DNA of 64,000 nt from assembly GCF_001695625.1 (NCBI RefSeq), contig NZ_MBPN01000003.1, forward strand, positions 42,866 to 106,865. The letters run 5' to 3'. Source of the DNA: Pseudomonas defluvii (GTDB taxonomy: Bacteria > Pseudomonadota > Gammaproteobacteria > Pseudomonadales > Pseudomonadaceae). The translations under genes and the position numbers were made by a program. The notes below the pieces were generated by a model that saw only the letters and a list, made by a program, of their open reading frames with translations, was not told the DNA's origin and searched no databases. Positions 42,908 to 52,114 of the stretch are shown here, piece by piece; position 1 is the stretch's first letter; every line of letters starts with the position of its first letter.

Positions 42908-44431
42908 GTGCGTATGTTCACCTCCCACAGGACTGAACGCCTCGCGTTTGCCCTGCTAGCCCTTGTACTGGTGGGCGCCGGCCTCGGCTTGCGTCAACCA
43001 ATGAATGTCGACGAAGAGCGCTTTCTTGGTGTGGCTCTGGAAATGCTGCAAAGCGGTTCCTGGTTCATTCCACATCGTGCCGCCGAAATCTATCCAGATA
43101 AACCGCCGTTGTTCATGTGGGCGGTTGCGTTCTTCACCTGGTTGACGGGCCTGCCAAAGGTCGCATTGTACTTGCCCGGGCTACTTTCGGCGGTCACCGC
43201 CACGGTAGTGCTGCATGATCTCGGGCGTCGTTTGTGGAACCGCCGCGTCGGCCGCATTGCTGCCCTGCTCTTCCTTGCCACCTACCAAACCTACAGTATT
43301 CTGCGTACTGGCCAGATCGACAGCTTTTTATGCTTGTGGGTGGCGCTGGGCATGTACGGCCTGGTTCGTCATCTTTTGCTTGGTCCCGCCTGGGGCTGGT
43401 TCTACCTGGGCTGTGCGGCGATGGGCTTCGGGGTGATCAGTAAAGGGGTCGGCTTTGTCCCCGCGCTCATGTTGATCCCCTACGCCTATGCCGTCAGCAA
43501 GGGCTGGAAGGGTGTGGTTGCCATGCCTGGGCAAGGGCGACGCTGGTGGCTGGGGTTGCTGGTCATGCTGCTGGCCATTGCAGTCTGGCTAGTGCCTTTG
43601 GTGGTAACAGCGCTGTCGAGCGGCAACGCTGCAGAGCTGGCCTATATCAAGGAAATTCTGTTACGCCAAACCGCTCATCGCTACGCCAGTGCATGGGATC
43701 ACCGTGAACCGTTCTGGTACTTTTTCGTCAAGGTAATCCCGCAGTATTGGCTGCCGATGTTCCTCGCCTTGCCCTGGCTGGTACCGGCGTGGCGCCGGCA
43801 ACTGATCAAGCACGACGGGCGTGTGCTGGTATTGCTGGGCTGGGTCATTCTCGTGGTGCTGTTCTTCTGCTTGAGCACCGGCAAACGCAAGTTGTACATC
43901 TACCCGGCGCTGCCAGGCCTGGCCTTGGTTGCTGCCCCCTTGGTGCCTTGGTTGCTTCGCCGCTGGTTCGGCCAGCGCCCCATGGGGCGCAAGATTTTCA
44001 CAGCAGTAGCGATCCTGTGGTTCTGCCTCTGGTTTGCTCGCGGTTTTGTCGAAGCTCACAAGGAAGGTCGCAATCCACATGAAACGCTGATGAACGAGAC
44101 CGCCGCATTGACCCAAGGTGCCGATCTGGTGCTTGTCAATTGGCGCGAAGGGCACTGGTTGTTCGCGAAGCAGCCGATTATCCACTTTGGCTTCCTTAGC
44201 GGATCGAAGATTGACCAGGCTGCCTTATGGTTGCATGAGCATCCCAAGGCCTATGCACTGGTACCCGCCAGTGAACTTGAGCGCTGCTTCCAGGCAGACA
44301 AGGCTCGTAAATTAGGCGAAACGTCGCGCGCGCAGTGGTTCCTGGTCGGTGCCGACGCCGATAACGGTAGTTGCCGCCCGGCACCGCCAACCAACGTGTA
44401 CCGCTTCAGCTGGCACACCAGCCCCCTGTAA
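42908..44431 (+). CDS. ArnT-like GT39-family glycosyltransferase 1
   Basis: A 507-residue polytopic inner-membrane protein starting at GTG. The catalytic-loop motif VDEERFLGVALEML is followed by YPDKPPLFMW, as in ArnT. About twelve hydrophobic segments precede a soluble C-terminal domain (from about 385). ArnT-family enzymes transfer a sugar from a polyprenyl phosphate to lipid A on the periplasmic face. With the epimerase upstream, the sugar may be galacturonic acid instead of aminoarabinose. A hairpin at 44447-44468 separates it from the next gene. Confidence 0.87.
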   Translation: MRMFTSHRTERLAFALLALVLVGAGLGLRQPMNVDEERFLGVALEMLQSGSWFIPHRAAEIYPDKPPLFMWAVAFFTWLTGLPKVALYLPGLLSAVTATVVLHDLGRRLWNRRVGRIAALLFLATYQTYSILRTGQIDSFLCLWVALGMYGLVRHLLLGPAWGWFYLGCAAMGFGVISKGVGFVPALMLIPYAYAVSKGWKGVVAMPGQGRRWWLGLLVMLLAIAVWLVPLVVTALSSGNAAELAYIKEILLRQTAHRYASAWDHREPFWYFFVKVIPQYWLPMFLALPWLVPAWRRQLIKHDGRVLVLLGWVILVVLFFCLSTGKRKLYIYPALPGLALVAAPLVPWLLRRWFGQRPMGRKIFTAVAILWFCLWFARGFVEAHKEGRNPHETLMNETAALTQGADLVLVNWREGHWLFAKQPIIHFGFLSGSKIDQAALWLHEHPKAYALVPASELERCFQADKARKLGETSRAQWFLVGADADNGSCRPAPPTNVYRFSWHTSPL

Positions 44432-44446
44432 TTCCTTGATTTGATC

Positions 44447-44468
44447 ACCAGGCCGTCAGCGGCCTGGT
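44447..44468 (+). terminator. Hairpin after the first ArnT-like gene
   Basis: Perfect 9-bp stem ACCAGGCCG, loop TCAG, stem CGGCCTGGT. There is no T tract, so it may attenuate transcription or stabilise the transcript. Confidence 0.45.
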
Positions 44469-44496
44469 TACCTCGTATTGCCTGGAGATTGATGCA

Positions 44497-45450
44497 GTGA
44501 TTTCAGTTGCAGGGAAAACAGCGCGTGGGCTACCGGCTCTCGCTACACCGAAGTGGATTGGCGCAGCGTTATTGTTGATCGTGCTCGTGTTGGCCTATAC
44601 CGCATCGTCACGCTATTTCATACATCAGCAGATCTACGCTCAGTTACGCACTGCCTGGGCAGGAGACACGGCGCCTGGTCAGAACATCTGGTTACCTGAC
44701 TACAAGGTGGTCATTGATGGAAAGGTGGTGGAAAGCACGCTGAGGAATCTCTCAGGCATCACGTACGACTACGATCAGAATCGCCTGCTGGCCATCACCA
44801 ACAACACGCCAATGGAGTTGTTGGTACTGAGCAAGGCTGGCGATATCGTCAGTCGCTACCCGCTGCAGGGTTTTAAAGACACCGAAGGCTTGGCCTACCT
44901 GGGGCACGGCCGTGTGGTGGTAGCCGACGAAGACCTGCAACGACTCAATGTGGTCACCCTGCCGAAAGAGGTTCGCCCGATCAAAGCCGATGACACTCAA
45001 TTCATCAGCCTGGCGATCAATCTTACCAATACAAACAAAGGGTTTGAGGGTGTGACCTACGATGCTGAACATGACCGGTTGTTCGCCATCAAGGAACGGG
45101 ATCCTCGTCAGCTGTTTGAAGTCACCGGGATGATTAATTCGATAGGGGCGCCACTGAAGATCAAAGTGGCTGACCTTACTTCGTGGGTCGATCGCAGTGT
45201 CTTTGCCAGGGATTTGTCGGATGGCTACTACGACGCTGCCACTGGCCACATGCTGATTCTGAGTGATCAATCGAAGTCCATCACCGAACTGGATCAGGAC
45301 GGGAATTTTGTCAGCACTCGTTCACTGCGCGGTGGTATTAGCGACATGAAGCAGAGCGCACCTCAGGCCGAAGGCATGACGATGGACAGTGATGGCAACC
45401 TGTATGTGGTCAGTGAGCCGAACCTGTTTTACCAGTTCAAGAAACAGTAA
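44497..45450 (+). CDS. SdiA-regulated-domain protein (beta-propeller, membrane anchored)
   Basis: A 317-residue protein with one N-terminal membrane helix (IGAALLLIVLVLAYTAS) and a periplasmic domain of the SdiA-regulated family (LRNLSGITYDYDQNRLLAIT, DTEGLAYLGHGRVVVADE, KGFEGVTYDAEHDRLFAIKE, PQAEGMTMDSDGNLYVVSE). The repeats suggest a beta-propeller. The biochemical role is unknown; it is often seen near envelope-modification genes. Start GTG 44497. Confidence 0.82.
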   Translation: MISVAGKTARGLPALATPKWIGAALLLIVLVLAYTASSRYFIHQQIYAQLRTAWAGDTAPGQNIWLPDYKVVIDGKVVESTLRNLSGITYDYDQNRLLAITNNTPMELLVLSKAGDIVSRYPLQGFKDTEGLAYLGHGRVVVADEDLQRLNVVTLPKEVRPIKADDTQFISLAINLTNTNKGFEGVTYDAEHDRLFAIKERDPRQLFEVTGMINSIGAPLKIKVADLTSWVDRSVFARDLSDGYYDAATGHMLILSDQSKSITELDQDGNFVSTRSLRGGISDMKQSAPQAEGMTMDSDGNLYVVSEPNLFYQFKKQ

Positions 45451-45484
45451 ATACACCTGACGCGGCTGTTTGAGGGGGTTGCAC

Positions 45485-46924
45485 ATGAAGTTTGCTGCCG
45501 GCAACGCAACACGCGCCTTCACCATCATCGCTTTAATGCTGGTCTTGTTATTGCTGTTCTGGGGCTTGGGTAGCATACCGCTCTTGAGTGTGAACGAGGC
45601 ACGCCGTGCCGTGACTTCTCGAGAGATGCTGGAAACCGGTCAATGGCTTTTGCCGTATATGAACGGTGATCTGTACCTCTCCAAGCCGCCGCTCTTCTAC
45701 TGGTTGACGCTGATGTCCTCTCAAATGCTGGGGGCACTGAGCGAATGGAGCCTGCGCCTGCCGTCAGCCCTGTTTGCCGCGCTTTGCTGCGGCCTTGTCT
45801 ACTGGCAGGGGGTACGCCTGGCAGGGCGTCAGGTTGGTTTGTTCGCGTTGATTTTTCTTGCCGCCAATGCCGGTTTCAGCCTCTTCGCGCGCCGCGCAGA
45901 AATTGAAATGACGCTCACGGGCCTATGCTTCATGGCCTTGCTGGCCGCCTGGCAGTACCTGTTTCATGAGGGGCGTCGGGGCTGGGTATGGCTCAGTTAC
46001 GCCCTGTTGGGATGCGCGCTCCTTACCAAGGGGCCTGTTTGTTTGCTGTGGGTGACTGCGCCTGTTCTGGCGTTTGCATGCATTACGCGCTCCGCAAAGG
46101 CCAAGGCTTACCTGTGTGACGGTTGGGGCTGGCTGATCGCCTTGGCAATCGGTAGTTCGTGGTACTTGGCTGTTTCGCTGCAGGAAGGCTGGGGCATTTG
46201 GGCTGGCATCCTGAATGAAGATATTGTCAAAAAAATCTCGGGCCAGGGGGCTGAGTCCTGGTATGCCTACCTGTTGTACCTGGCTGGCGACTTCTTTCCA
46301 TTCTGGCTGGTGTTGCTGGTTCAACCGCGCCAACTGTGGAGCAGCCTTCGCGCCCGTCCCGAGCTGATGCTGCTGTTTTGCTGCAGTGTACTGCCCTTGG
46401 TCCTCTTCTCACTGTTTACCGAAAAACACGCCAAGTACCTGCTACCCACCTATCCGGCAGTTGCATTGCTGCTGGCCTGGCAGTGGAGCGAGGTGTTGTC
46501 GCGCGTGGGCAATGCCTGGCGCAAGCTGATGATCGGTCTGCCGCTTTTCGTGCTGGCGGGCTTTACCGTGTTCTATATGGGCTTCGAGTCCAGAGCCTTT
46601 GCGCATCGGATCGCTGGGTTCCCACAAATCAGTAGCGCTGCTGCAGCCCATCCTGAACTGCCTGCTTACAGCCTGCTCCCCCCGGATATGCGCCTGGTCT
46701 ATTACATGGGGCGTCCAGTTGCGACGATAAGTGCCGAGCAGGCGCTGGCACGCACCGAGGCCCCCGGGTTGCTGTTTGTCCAGGCACCACTCCCGGCAGA
46801 ACTCAACGCACTGCAACCCTGCGTGCTGGCGCAGGTTGAGCCCTATCTGAAACCAAAACGGCGCGCACTGTTGATCGGCCTTGGAACGGCCTGCCCCAAA
46901 ACACCTCTTTCTGTCACACAGTGA
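45485..46924 (+). CDS. ArnT-like GT39-family glycosyltransferase 2
   Basis: A 479-residue polytopic protein (about twelve membrane segments). The periplasmic loop has VNEARRAVTSREMLETGQWL then YLSKPPLFYW, corresponding to the ArnT catalytic loop (an E-A-R variant of D-E-x-R). It is the second transferase of the cluster, so two positions on lipid A or core may be modified, or two sugars used. The start at 45485 (MKFAAGNATRAF) has GAGGGGG upstream. Confidence 0.87.
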   Translation: MKFAAGNATRAFTIIALMLVLLLLFWGLGSIPLLSVNEARRAVTSREMLETGQWLLPYMNGDLYLSKPPLFYWLTLMSSQMLGALSEWSLRLPSALFAALCCGLVYWQGVRLAGRQVGLFALIFLAANAGFSLFARRAEIEMTLTGLCFMALLAAWQYLFHEGRRGWVWLSYALLGCALLTKGPVCLLWVTAPVLAFACITRSAKAKAYLCDGWGWLIALAIGSSWYLAVSLQEGWGIWAGILNEDIVKKISGQGAESWYAYLLYLAGDFFPFWLVLLVQPRQLWSSLRARPELMLLFCCSVLPLVLFSLFTEKHAKYLLPTYPAVALLLAWQWSEVLSRVGNAWRKLMIGLPLFVLAGFTVFYMGFESRAFAHRIAGFPQISSAAAAHPELPAYSLLPPDMRLVYYMGRPVATISAEQALARTEAPGLLFVQAPLPAELNALQPCVLAQVEPYLKPKRRALLIGLGTACPKTPLSVTQ

Positions 46925-47135
46925 CACTACCCTTGTGTTTCCCTGCCCGGGCCTGCCGGGTGGGGACGCGCGGATGAATTGCCAGATGCTTGACGGCTAC
47001 TGACCCTTAGCCGTTTTCACACGCCCTTCACACCCGTTTGACGAGTCATTTCCTCCCGCGTCGCTATCTTCTGCGCACAACGCTCTTTCGCGGTGCTTTG
47101 CCGCAGCCCCCTCAAAAATATTGCACTGGAGTTGC

Positions 47136-47828
47136 ATGATGCTGCACGCAGTGATTGGCCGGGCAGAAGCCCTTCCGCTTGCGCTACGCCACAAGTACGC
47201 GCGCCCTCTCAAACTTGCCGCTGGCCTTGCGGTGGCAGCTGTACTGGGGGCGCTTGCCGTCTGGTTCATGGCATGGCCGCATGTGCCGGACCTCAGCGCC
47301 AGCGGTGCGATGGCCAAAGCCGGCGTTTATGAGGGCTGGAAAAAAGGCGAAGTTGTTGTACTGATACGCCACGCGGAACGCTGCGATCGCTCAAAGGCGC
47401 CCTGCCTTGCTGCGCCCGAAGGGATTACCATCAATGGTAGCCAGGCCGCTGCACAGGTCGGCAAGGGACTCAAATCGCTTGGTCTTGCGCAAACCGATAT
47501 TTTCGCCAGTCCTTTGCTAAGGACACAGCAGACAGCTGATTGGATTGTCGGTAATACGGTCGCCAGTCAAGACTGGTTGAAGCTCTGCGACAAGGGGTTT
47601 GCCAACAATGTGCTTGAGCACAAGACGCCCAATCGGAATCTGGTGCTGGTGACTCACAGTGGCTGTATCGATCAGTTTGAACGTGAGCAGAATGTGCCGG
47701 GCGGCGAACGCTCGATTGCCTATGCACAGGCCTTGTTTATTTCCGCCAGTGACAAAGGCCTGCCACGAATTCTCGGTAGCATTTCAGCTGATGAGTGGCA
47801 GAAAGTCGCACAGCAAGCGGTGAACTAA
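47136..47828 (+). CDS. Histidine phosphatase (Ais-like LPS heptose-phosphate phosphatase)
   Basis: A 230-residue protein with an N-terminal membrane anchor (LKLAAGLAVAAVLGALAVWF) and a phosphatase domain with VVLIRHAERCDRS (phospho-His), FASPLLRTQQTADW and LVTHSGC. E. coli Ais, which removes the core heptose II phosphate, has this architecture and belongs to the LPS-modification regulon. The location between ArnT-like and PAP2 genes supports a similar job. Start may be ATG 47136 or 47139. Confidence 0.83.
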   Translation: MMLHAVIGRAEALPLALRHKYARPLKLAAGLAVAAVLGALAVWFMAWPHVPDLSASGAMAKAGVYEGWKKGEVVVLIRHAERCDRSKAPCLAAPEGITINGSQAAAQVGKGLKSLGLAQTDIFASPLLRTQQTADWIVGNTVASQDWLKLCDKGFANNVLEHKTPNRNLVLVTHSGCIDQFEREQNVPGGERSIAYAQALFISASDKGLPRILGSISADEWQKVAQQAVN

Positions 47829-47830
47829 CA

Positions 47831-48673
47831 ATGCAGGCCATATCGCGTGAAGCGTTTTATCGGGTGAACGTGGGTTATGTCCTGTTGTTTGCGTTGGCGG
47901 TGTTTGTCCTGTTCGACCTGGCAGACCTTGACCGTTTATTCAGCGATCTGCTCTATGACCCCGTCACCGGTGTGTTTCCACTTGAACACAACACACTGTT
48001 TGAAAAGATCACTCATAAATGGGCCCGGGTAATCCCGGACTGGACAGGTGAAATAGCGATCATCGGCTCGCTGCTGTCGTTTATCTGGCCTCGACTCGCC
48101 CCTCATCCCCAATCGCGGGTCACAACTGTCCTGGAAGCCTTCCGTATCGCGCCCGTGTTGCGCTTTACCACCCGTTATCGCCGCGATTTTCTGTTTGTCG
48201 TATTGGCCTTTTCTCTGAGCACGGGTGTTATCCACTACCTGAAAAGCCACACGGGCGTGTATTGCCCCGTAGAAACCACACTGTATGGCGGCAAGGAAAT
48301 TCGCATGGAGTGGTTCCATAACTTCTCTTTGTGGCAAAAGGCAGGCCCTGGAAGATGTTGGCCAGGGGGTCATGCTTCCGGTGGCTTCAGTATGCTGGCC
48401 CTGTACTTCATTGCGCGACGCTACCGTTGGCAACACACTAGAAAGGTGTTGATGGGGGCGCTATTGCTTGGTTTTGTCTTCGGCACGACGCGGGTGCTGC
48501 AAGGCTGGCACTTTATGTCCCATACCTTTTGGTCGGGGATATTTGTCTGGCTAAGTACGTTGATGGTCGCACTGGCGCTTTATGGTAGAGAACGTCTGTC
48601 CCAGCCGCTCGCCGCGCCGTTGCCAGGAGTGGCCGAATACACTCACGCCGGATGTGACAAAATGGCACACTGA
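47831..48673 (+). CDS. PAP2-family membrane phosphatase (lipid A phosphatase candidate)
   Basis: A 280-residue integral membrane protein with about six helices. PAP2 motifs: LKSHTGVYCPVE (K...P region), RCWPGGHASGG (PSGH-like, catalytic His) and RVLQGWHFMSHTFWSG (SR-x5-H-like). LpxE/LpxF-type enzymes of this family remove lipid A phosphates. In organisms with galacturonylated lipid A, the phosphate is replaced by a uronic acid, which would explain its presence here. Two bases separate it from the Ais-like gene. Confidence 0.85.
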   Translation: MQAISREAFYRVNVGYVLLFALAVFVLFDLADLDRLFSDLLYDPVTGVFPLEHNTLFEKITHKWARVIPDWTGEIAIIGSLLSFIWPRLAPHPQSRVTTVLEAFRIAPVLRFTTRYRRDFLFVVLAFSLSTGVIHYLKSHTGVYCPVETTLYGGKEIRMEWFHNFSLWQKAGPGRCWPGGHASGGFSMLALYFIARRYRWQHTRKVLMGALLLGFVFGTTRVLQGWHFMSHTFWSGIFVWLSTLMVALALYGRERLSQPLAAPLPGVAEYTHAGCDKMAH

Positions 48674-48737
48674 CGCGCTTTTACATCTGCGCCCCACTGC
48701 GGCTAAATAGTGGCTTCATAACTCAGCCCTTCCCCTA

Positions 48738-49127
48738 ATGGCCTCGTTGAAACGCATAAGCCCCTGGATTGCCTGCCTGGCTGTGCTGCTCAACCTGCTG
48801 GCCATGCCCATAGGCCGTGCGCTACTGACGCAAGATGTGCAGTTGCCGCTGTGGGGCGGTTTCTGCTCCGCAAACCCTTCTACCCCTCGCGTGCCTGCGC
48901 TCGACAAACTGATCGATACGCATGCACCCGCGTCACTGAAAATCAGTATGCAGCATGGCGATTGCTGCTGTGGCCACAATGGCCAGGCTGCGTTGCCTTC
49001 GCCATACGTTCGGCATGTCTTTGGATTGTTCGCTGTCGACGCCGAACTGCGCAATCCGGTGCATCCACCATCGTCTCCCCGCCGGCTCTGGCCACGTCTC
49101 AACCCCCGCGCCTCTCCTGTTGCCTGA
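48738..49127 (+). CDS. DUF2946-family protein
   Basis: 129 residues with an N-terminal membrane helix (WIACLAVLLNLLAMPIGRAL) and a Cys/His cluster (MQHGDCCCGHNGQAAL) typical of DUF2946. Such genes accompany copper-related TonB receptors in Pseudomonas. It lies about 120 bases before a TonB receptor gene. The exact role is unknown; metal binding is plausible. Confidence 0.75.
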   Translation: MASLKRISPWIACLAVLLNLLAMPIGRALLTQDVQLPLWGGFCSANPSTPRVPALDKLIDTHAPASLKISMQHGDCCCGHNGQAALPSPYVRHVFGLFAVDAELRNPVHPPSSPRRLWPRLNPRASPVA

Positions 49128-49245
49128 TCACTAAGTCCAGTCCTTCCAGACCGTATCTGGCAAGGCATTCATTGCCGGGCCCTGGGCGATTTCGCACCGC
49201 CCATTGGCACGATTGAGTTTTCTTGGTTATCAGGACGTATGCGTT

Positions 49246-51327
49246 ATGCCTGCTCCATGTAGTTTGCCGCGTGTAAAACAACGCGTTGTTTCCCGCTCGT
49301 TTCTTGCCTTGCTCAGCGCCAGTCTGTCTGCATTTGATCCACTTTCAATCGCCGTTGCAGCAACCTCAAGCAGCGAAGACTCCACACTCACCCTTGGCAC
49401 TGTCACTGTTTCAGGTGCAGCAGCAGGCCCCTTGGCAACCAGCAGCGTAGTCAGCTCTGTCGATATTCTTGGGGGCGATATCCTCGAAAAAATGCCAGTC
49501 AACTACAGCTGGGAGCTGTTCAGCCGCGCACCGGGGGTGATGCTCACCGAGTTCAACCAAGGCACTACCTCGGGGAAAATTTCTTTCCGAGGCTTCAACG
49601 GTGAAGGCGAAGTGAATGCCGTCAAGTTGTTGATTGATGGCATTCCGAGCAACAGCAACGACGGCAACATGCCGTATATGGACATGATTTTCCCCCTCGA
49701 ACTCGACAGCATCGAGGTGGTGCGCGGCACCAGTGATGCGCGTTACGGTCTGAACAACATCGCAGGCAATGTGAACATGTTGACCCGTACCAGCGGTGAC
49801 TACACCAAGGCCAGGGTCCGCTATGGCAGCTTCAATACCCAAGAGACCCAATTGGCCAAGGGCATCGAAAGCAGCAACTGGACTCAAAACTACTTCATTG
49901 CCTACCAGAAAGCCGATGGCTACCGTGACCATGCCGAGGCTGACCGGTATTCCATGTCAGGCAAGTGGTTCTATACCCCGGACGACGACAGCTACCGTAT
50001 AGGCCTGATTGCCCGTCACTATGAAACCGAAGCTCAGGAGCCCGGCTACCTGACAGAAGATGACGCCCGCCATCATCCCACTATGACCAACAGCTACAAC
50101 GCGACGGACAAGGGCACGCGGCGGATGAACCAGGTCAGCCTGCATTTCGATACCGAGCTGACCGACAGCCTGGCCTGGTCGGCTAAAACCTACGTCAATA
50201 CCTACGACGATCGTCGCTGGACACAGTACTGGCGCACCAGCTCCCAACAGGAGCGCGACACCTATGAAACCCAATACGGTGCCCTTACCTCTCTGACCTG
50301 GCGCCCTGAAGTCAACGGGTTGTATGACTTCGCGTTGGAAGGTGGCGCAGATGTGCAACAGCAACAGAACAAGAGTGAGCGTTACATAACCAAGTCTCGT
50401 GTGCGCCAATCTCAGACGCGTGATCAAGCATTCGACTTTGACACGTACGGTGCTTATGTTCAGGCCGAGATCAAACCGTTCGAGTCGTTGAAAATCGTCC
50501 CTGCCTACCGGGTCGATAAAATCCAGGGTGATTTCACCAATGAAATGACCGGCACGGATTACGACATCAACGACTACGGGCTGATCAAACAGCCCAAGCT
50601 CAGCATTGTTTACTCACCCTGGGCAGTGACCAGCGTTTATGCCAACTGGGGGCGTACATTTCAGGTGGGTACAGGCGCAGCCGCGTACAAGATTCCTCCG
50701 CGTACCACCGACCTGGAGCCCTCGATCAATGAGGGCTGGGAAACCGGCGTCAAATTCACCCCGAGTGACTGGGTCGATGGACGTATCGCCTATTGGCAAC
50801 AGGAGGCCACTGGTGAAGTCAGCCGCCGTCTCAACGACCCGAGCGGAGAATCGGACAACGTTGGTGAAACCCGGCGCTGGGGATACGACCTGCAGGTGAA
50901 CATGTATCCCAACGAGCGTATCGATTTCTGGATGGCCTACGCCTGGCAATATTCAAAGATCCTGCAGCCCAGTGCGACCTTGCCTGACAGTAAAGGCCAG
51001 GAAATCGACCACGTACCGCATCATTTGTACAACGCCGGCGTCAGTTACCAGGCTACCCCTGCCCTGCAGTTGACGGCATGGATGAATGGACAGACCAATT
51101 ACTACCTGGAACGGCAGAACACCCAAGGTACCTACGGCGGTTATGTGTTGATGAACCTTGGTGCTGTCTACAAGGTGGCCGAGTCGGTCAGCGTCGACGT
51201 ACAGCTCAAGAACCTGACAAACCGCTATTACGAATACGTCTGGTACGACCCGGATGGTGCCGATGCGTCACTGCACTCACCTGGCGACGGGCGTGCACTC
51301 TACACCGGCATCACGTTTGATCTCTGA
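49246..51327 (+). CDS. TonB-dependent outer-membrane receptor
   Basis: A 693-residue receptor. The signal peptide ends near IAVAATSSSED. A TonB-box-like segment (TLGTVTVSG) precedes the plug (VDILGGDILEKMPVNYSWEL, LDSIEVVRGTSDARYGLNNI) and a 22-strand barrel ending in a C-terminal aromatic/Leu (YTGITFDL). The ligand is not evident. DUF2946 upstream hints at copper, but Met/His-rich binding loops are not prominent, so a siderophore is possible. No Fur box was seen upstream. Confidence 0.88.
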   Translation: MPAPCSLPRVKQRVVSRSFLALLSASLSAFDPLSIAVAATSSSEDSTLTLGTVTVSGAAAGPLATSSVVSSVDILGGDILEKMPVNYSWELFSRAPGVMLTEFNQGTTSGKISFRGFNGEGEVNAVKLLIDGIPSNSNDGNMPYMDMIFPLELDSIEVVRGTSDARYGLNNIAGNVNMLTRTSGDYTKARVRYGSFNTQETQLAKGIESSNWTQNYFIAYQKADGYRDHAEADRYSMSGKWFYTPDDDSYRIGLIARHYETEAQEPGYLTEDDARHHPTMTNSYNATDKGTRRMNQVSLHFDTELTDSLAWSAKTYVNTYDDRRWTQYWRTSSQQERDTYETQYGALTSLTWRPEVNGLYDFALEGGADVQQQQNKSERYITKSRVRQSQTRDQAFDFDTYGAYVQAEIKPFESLKIVPAYRVDKIQGDFTNEMTGTDYDINDYGLIKQPKLSIVYSPWAVTSVYANWGRTFQVGTGAAAYKIPPRTTDLEPSINEGWETGVKFTPSDWVDGRIAYWQQEATGEVSRRLNDPSGESDNVGETRRWGYDLQVNMYPNERIDFWMAYAWQYSKILQPSATLPDSKGQEIDHVPHHLYNAGVSYQATPALQLTAWMNGQTNYYLERQNTQGTYGGYVLMNLGAVYKVAESVSVDVQLKNLTNRYYEYVWYDPDGADASLHSPGDGRALYTGITFDL

Positions 51328-51514
51328 ACACCCGTTTGCAGTGGGGGCACTCCGCCCCTGCTGCTGCCACCTCAAGCGGGCAGCAAAGTGAAAAATTATG
51401 GGGCTACAGTAGCGCTTGGCGATTAAAAACGCGCCGGTTGATTTGCTCAATCGCAGCGCACTTCTATATTGAGCTAGTGACAGCGGTTCCTCGCCCTTTG
51501 CTAGAGCACAGATC

Positions 51515-52114
51515 ATGGTGAAAACTGATCGTCTGATCATTTGCGAACACTGTGACTGCGTGTACGAAAAAGTCACGCTTGCCAAACATCAGAAAGCCTT
51601 GTGTCAGCGTTGCGGCGCAGTGCTTCAACGCTACAACGGAATGACCTTGCAGCAACGGCTGGCGTTGAGCCTTACGGCGGCAGTGCTGTGGATTTTCGCC
51701 AACTTCTACCCGGTCATGAGTATCAGCCTGCAAGGCCTGAGCAACAGCGCAACCCTCTGGGATTCGGTGCGGGCCTTGAGTAACGGGCCTATCACTTTCA
51801 TTGCACTCGTGGCAGCCATCGCCATCATCATCGCGCCGCTCTTTCAACTCGTGCTGTTGATCTGGGTGCTGACCTTTGCGATGGCCGCCAAACGCTCTCC
51901 GGCATTCAAGCTGTGCATGCGTTGGCTTGAGACCTTGAGGCCTTGGAGCATGCTTGAGGTGTGCCTGCTTGGCGCGATGGTCGCAGTTTTCAAACTGGCG
52001 GGCATGTTGGATGTGCTGCCCGGTATAGGCCTGATTGCCCTCGCTGTGTTGAGCTTGCTGATCATAAGGGTTGCCGGGCGCGATGTTCGCGAACTGTGGG
52101 AGATGTTGCCATGA
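51515..52114 (+). CDS. pqiA: Paraquat-inducible protein A, first half (PqiA1)
   Basis: A 199-residue membrane protein. An N-terminal four-Cys ribbon (CEHCDCVYEKV, CQRCGAVLQ) is followed by four membrane helices (LALSLTAAVLWIFANFYPVM and others). In E. coli PqiA is one protein with two such halves; here the halves are separate, overlapping genes. It is part of the Pqi envelope lipid-transport system. Confidence 0.92.
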   Translation: MVKTDRLIICEHCDCVYEKVTLAKHQKALCQRCGAVLQRYNGMTLQQRLALSLTAAVLWIFANFYPVMSISLQGLSNSATLWDSVRALSNGPITFIALVAAIAIIIAPLFQLVLLIWVLTFAMAAKRSPAFKLCMRWLETLRPWSMLEVCLLGAMVAVFKLAGMLDVLPGIGLIALAVLSLLIIRVAGRDVRELWEMLP

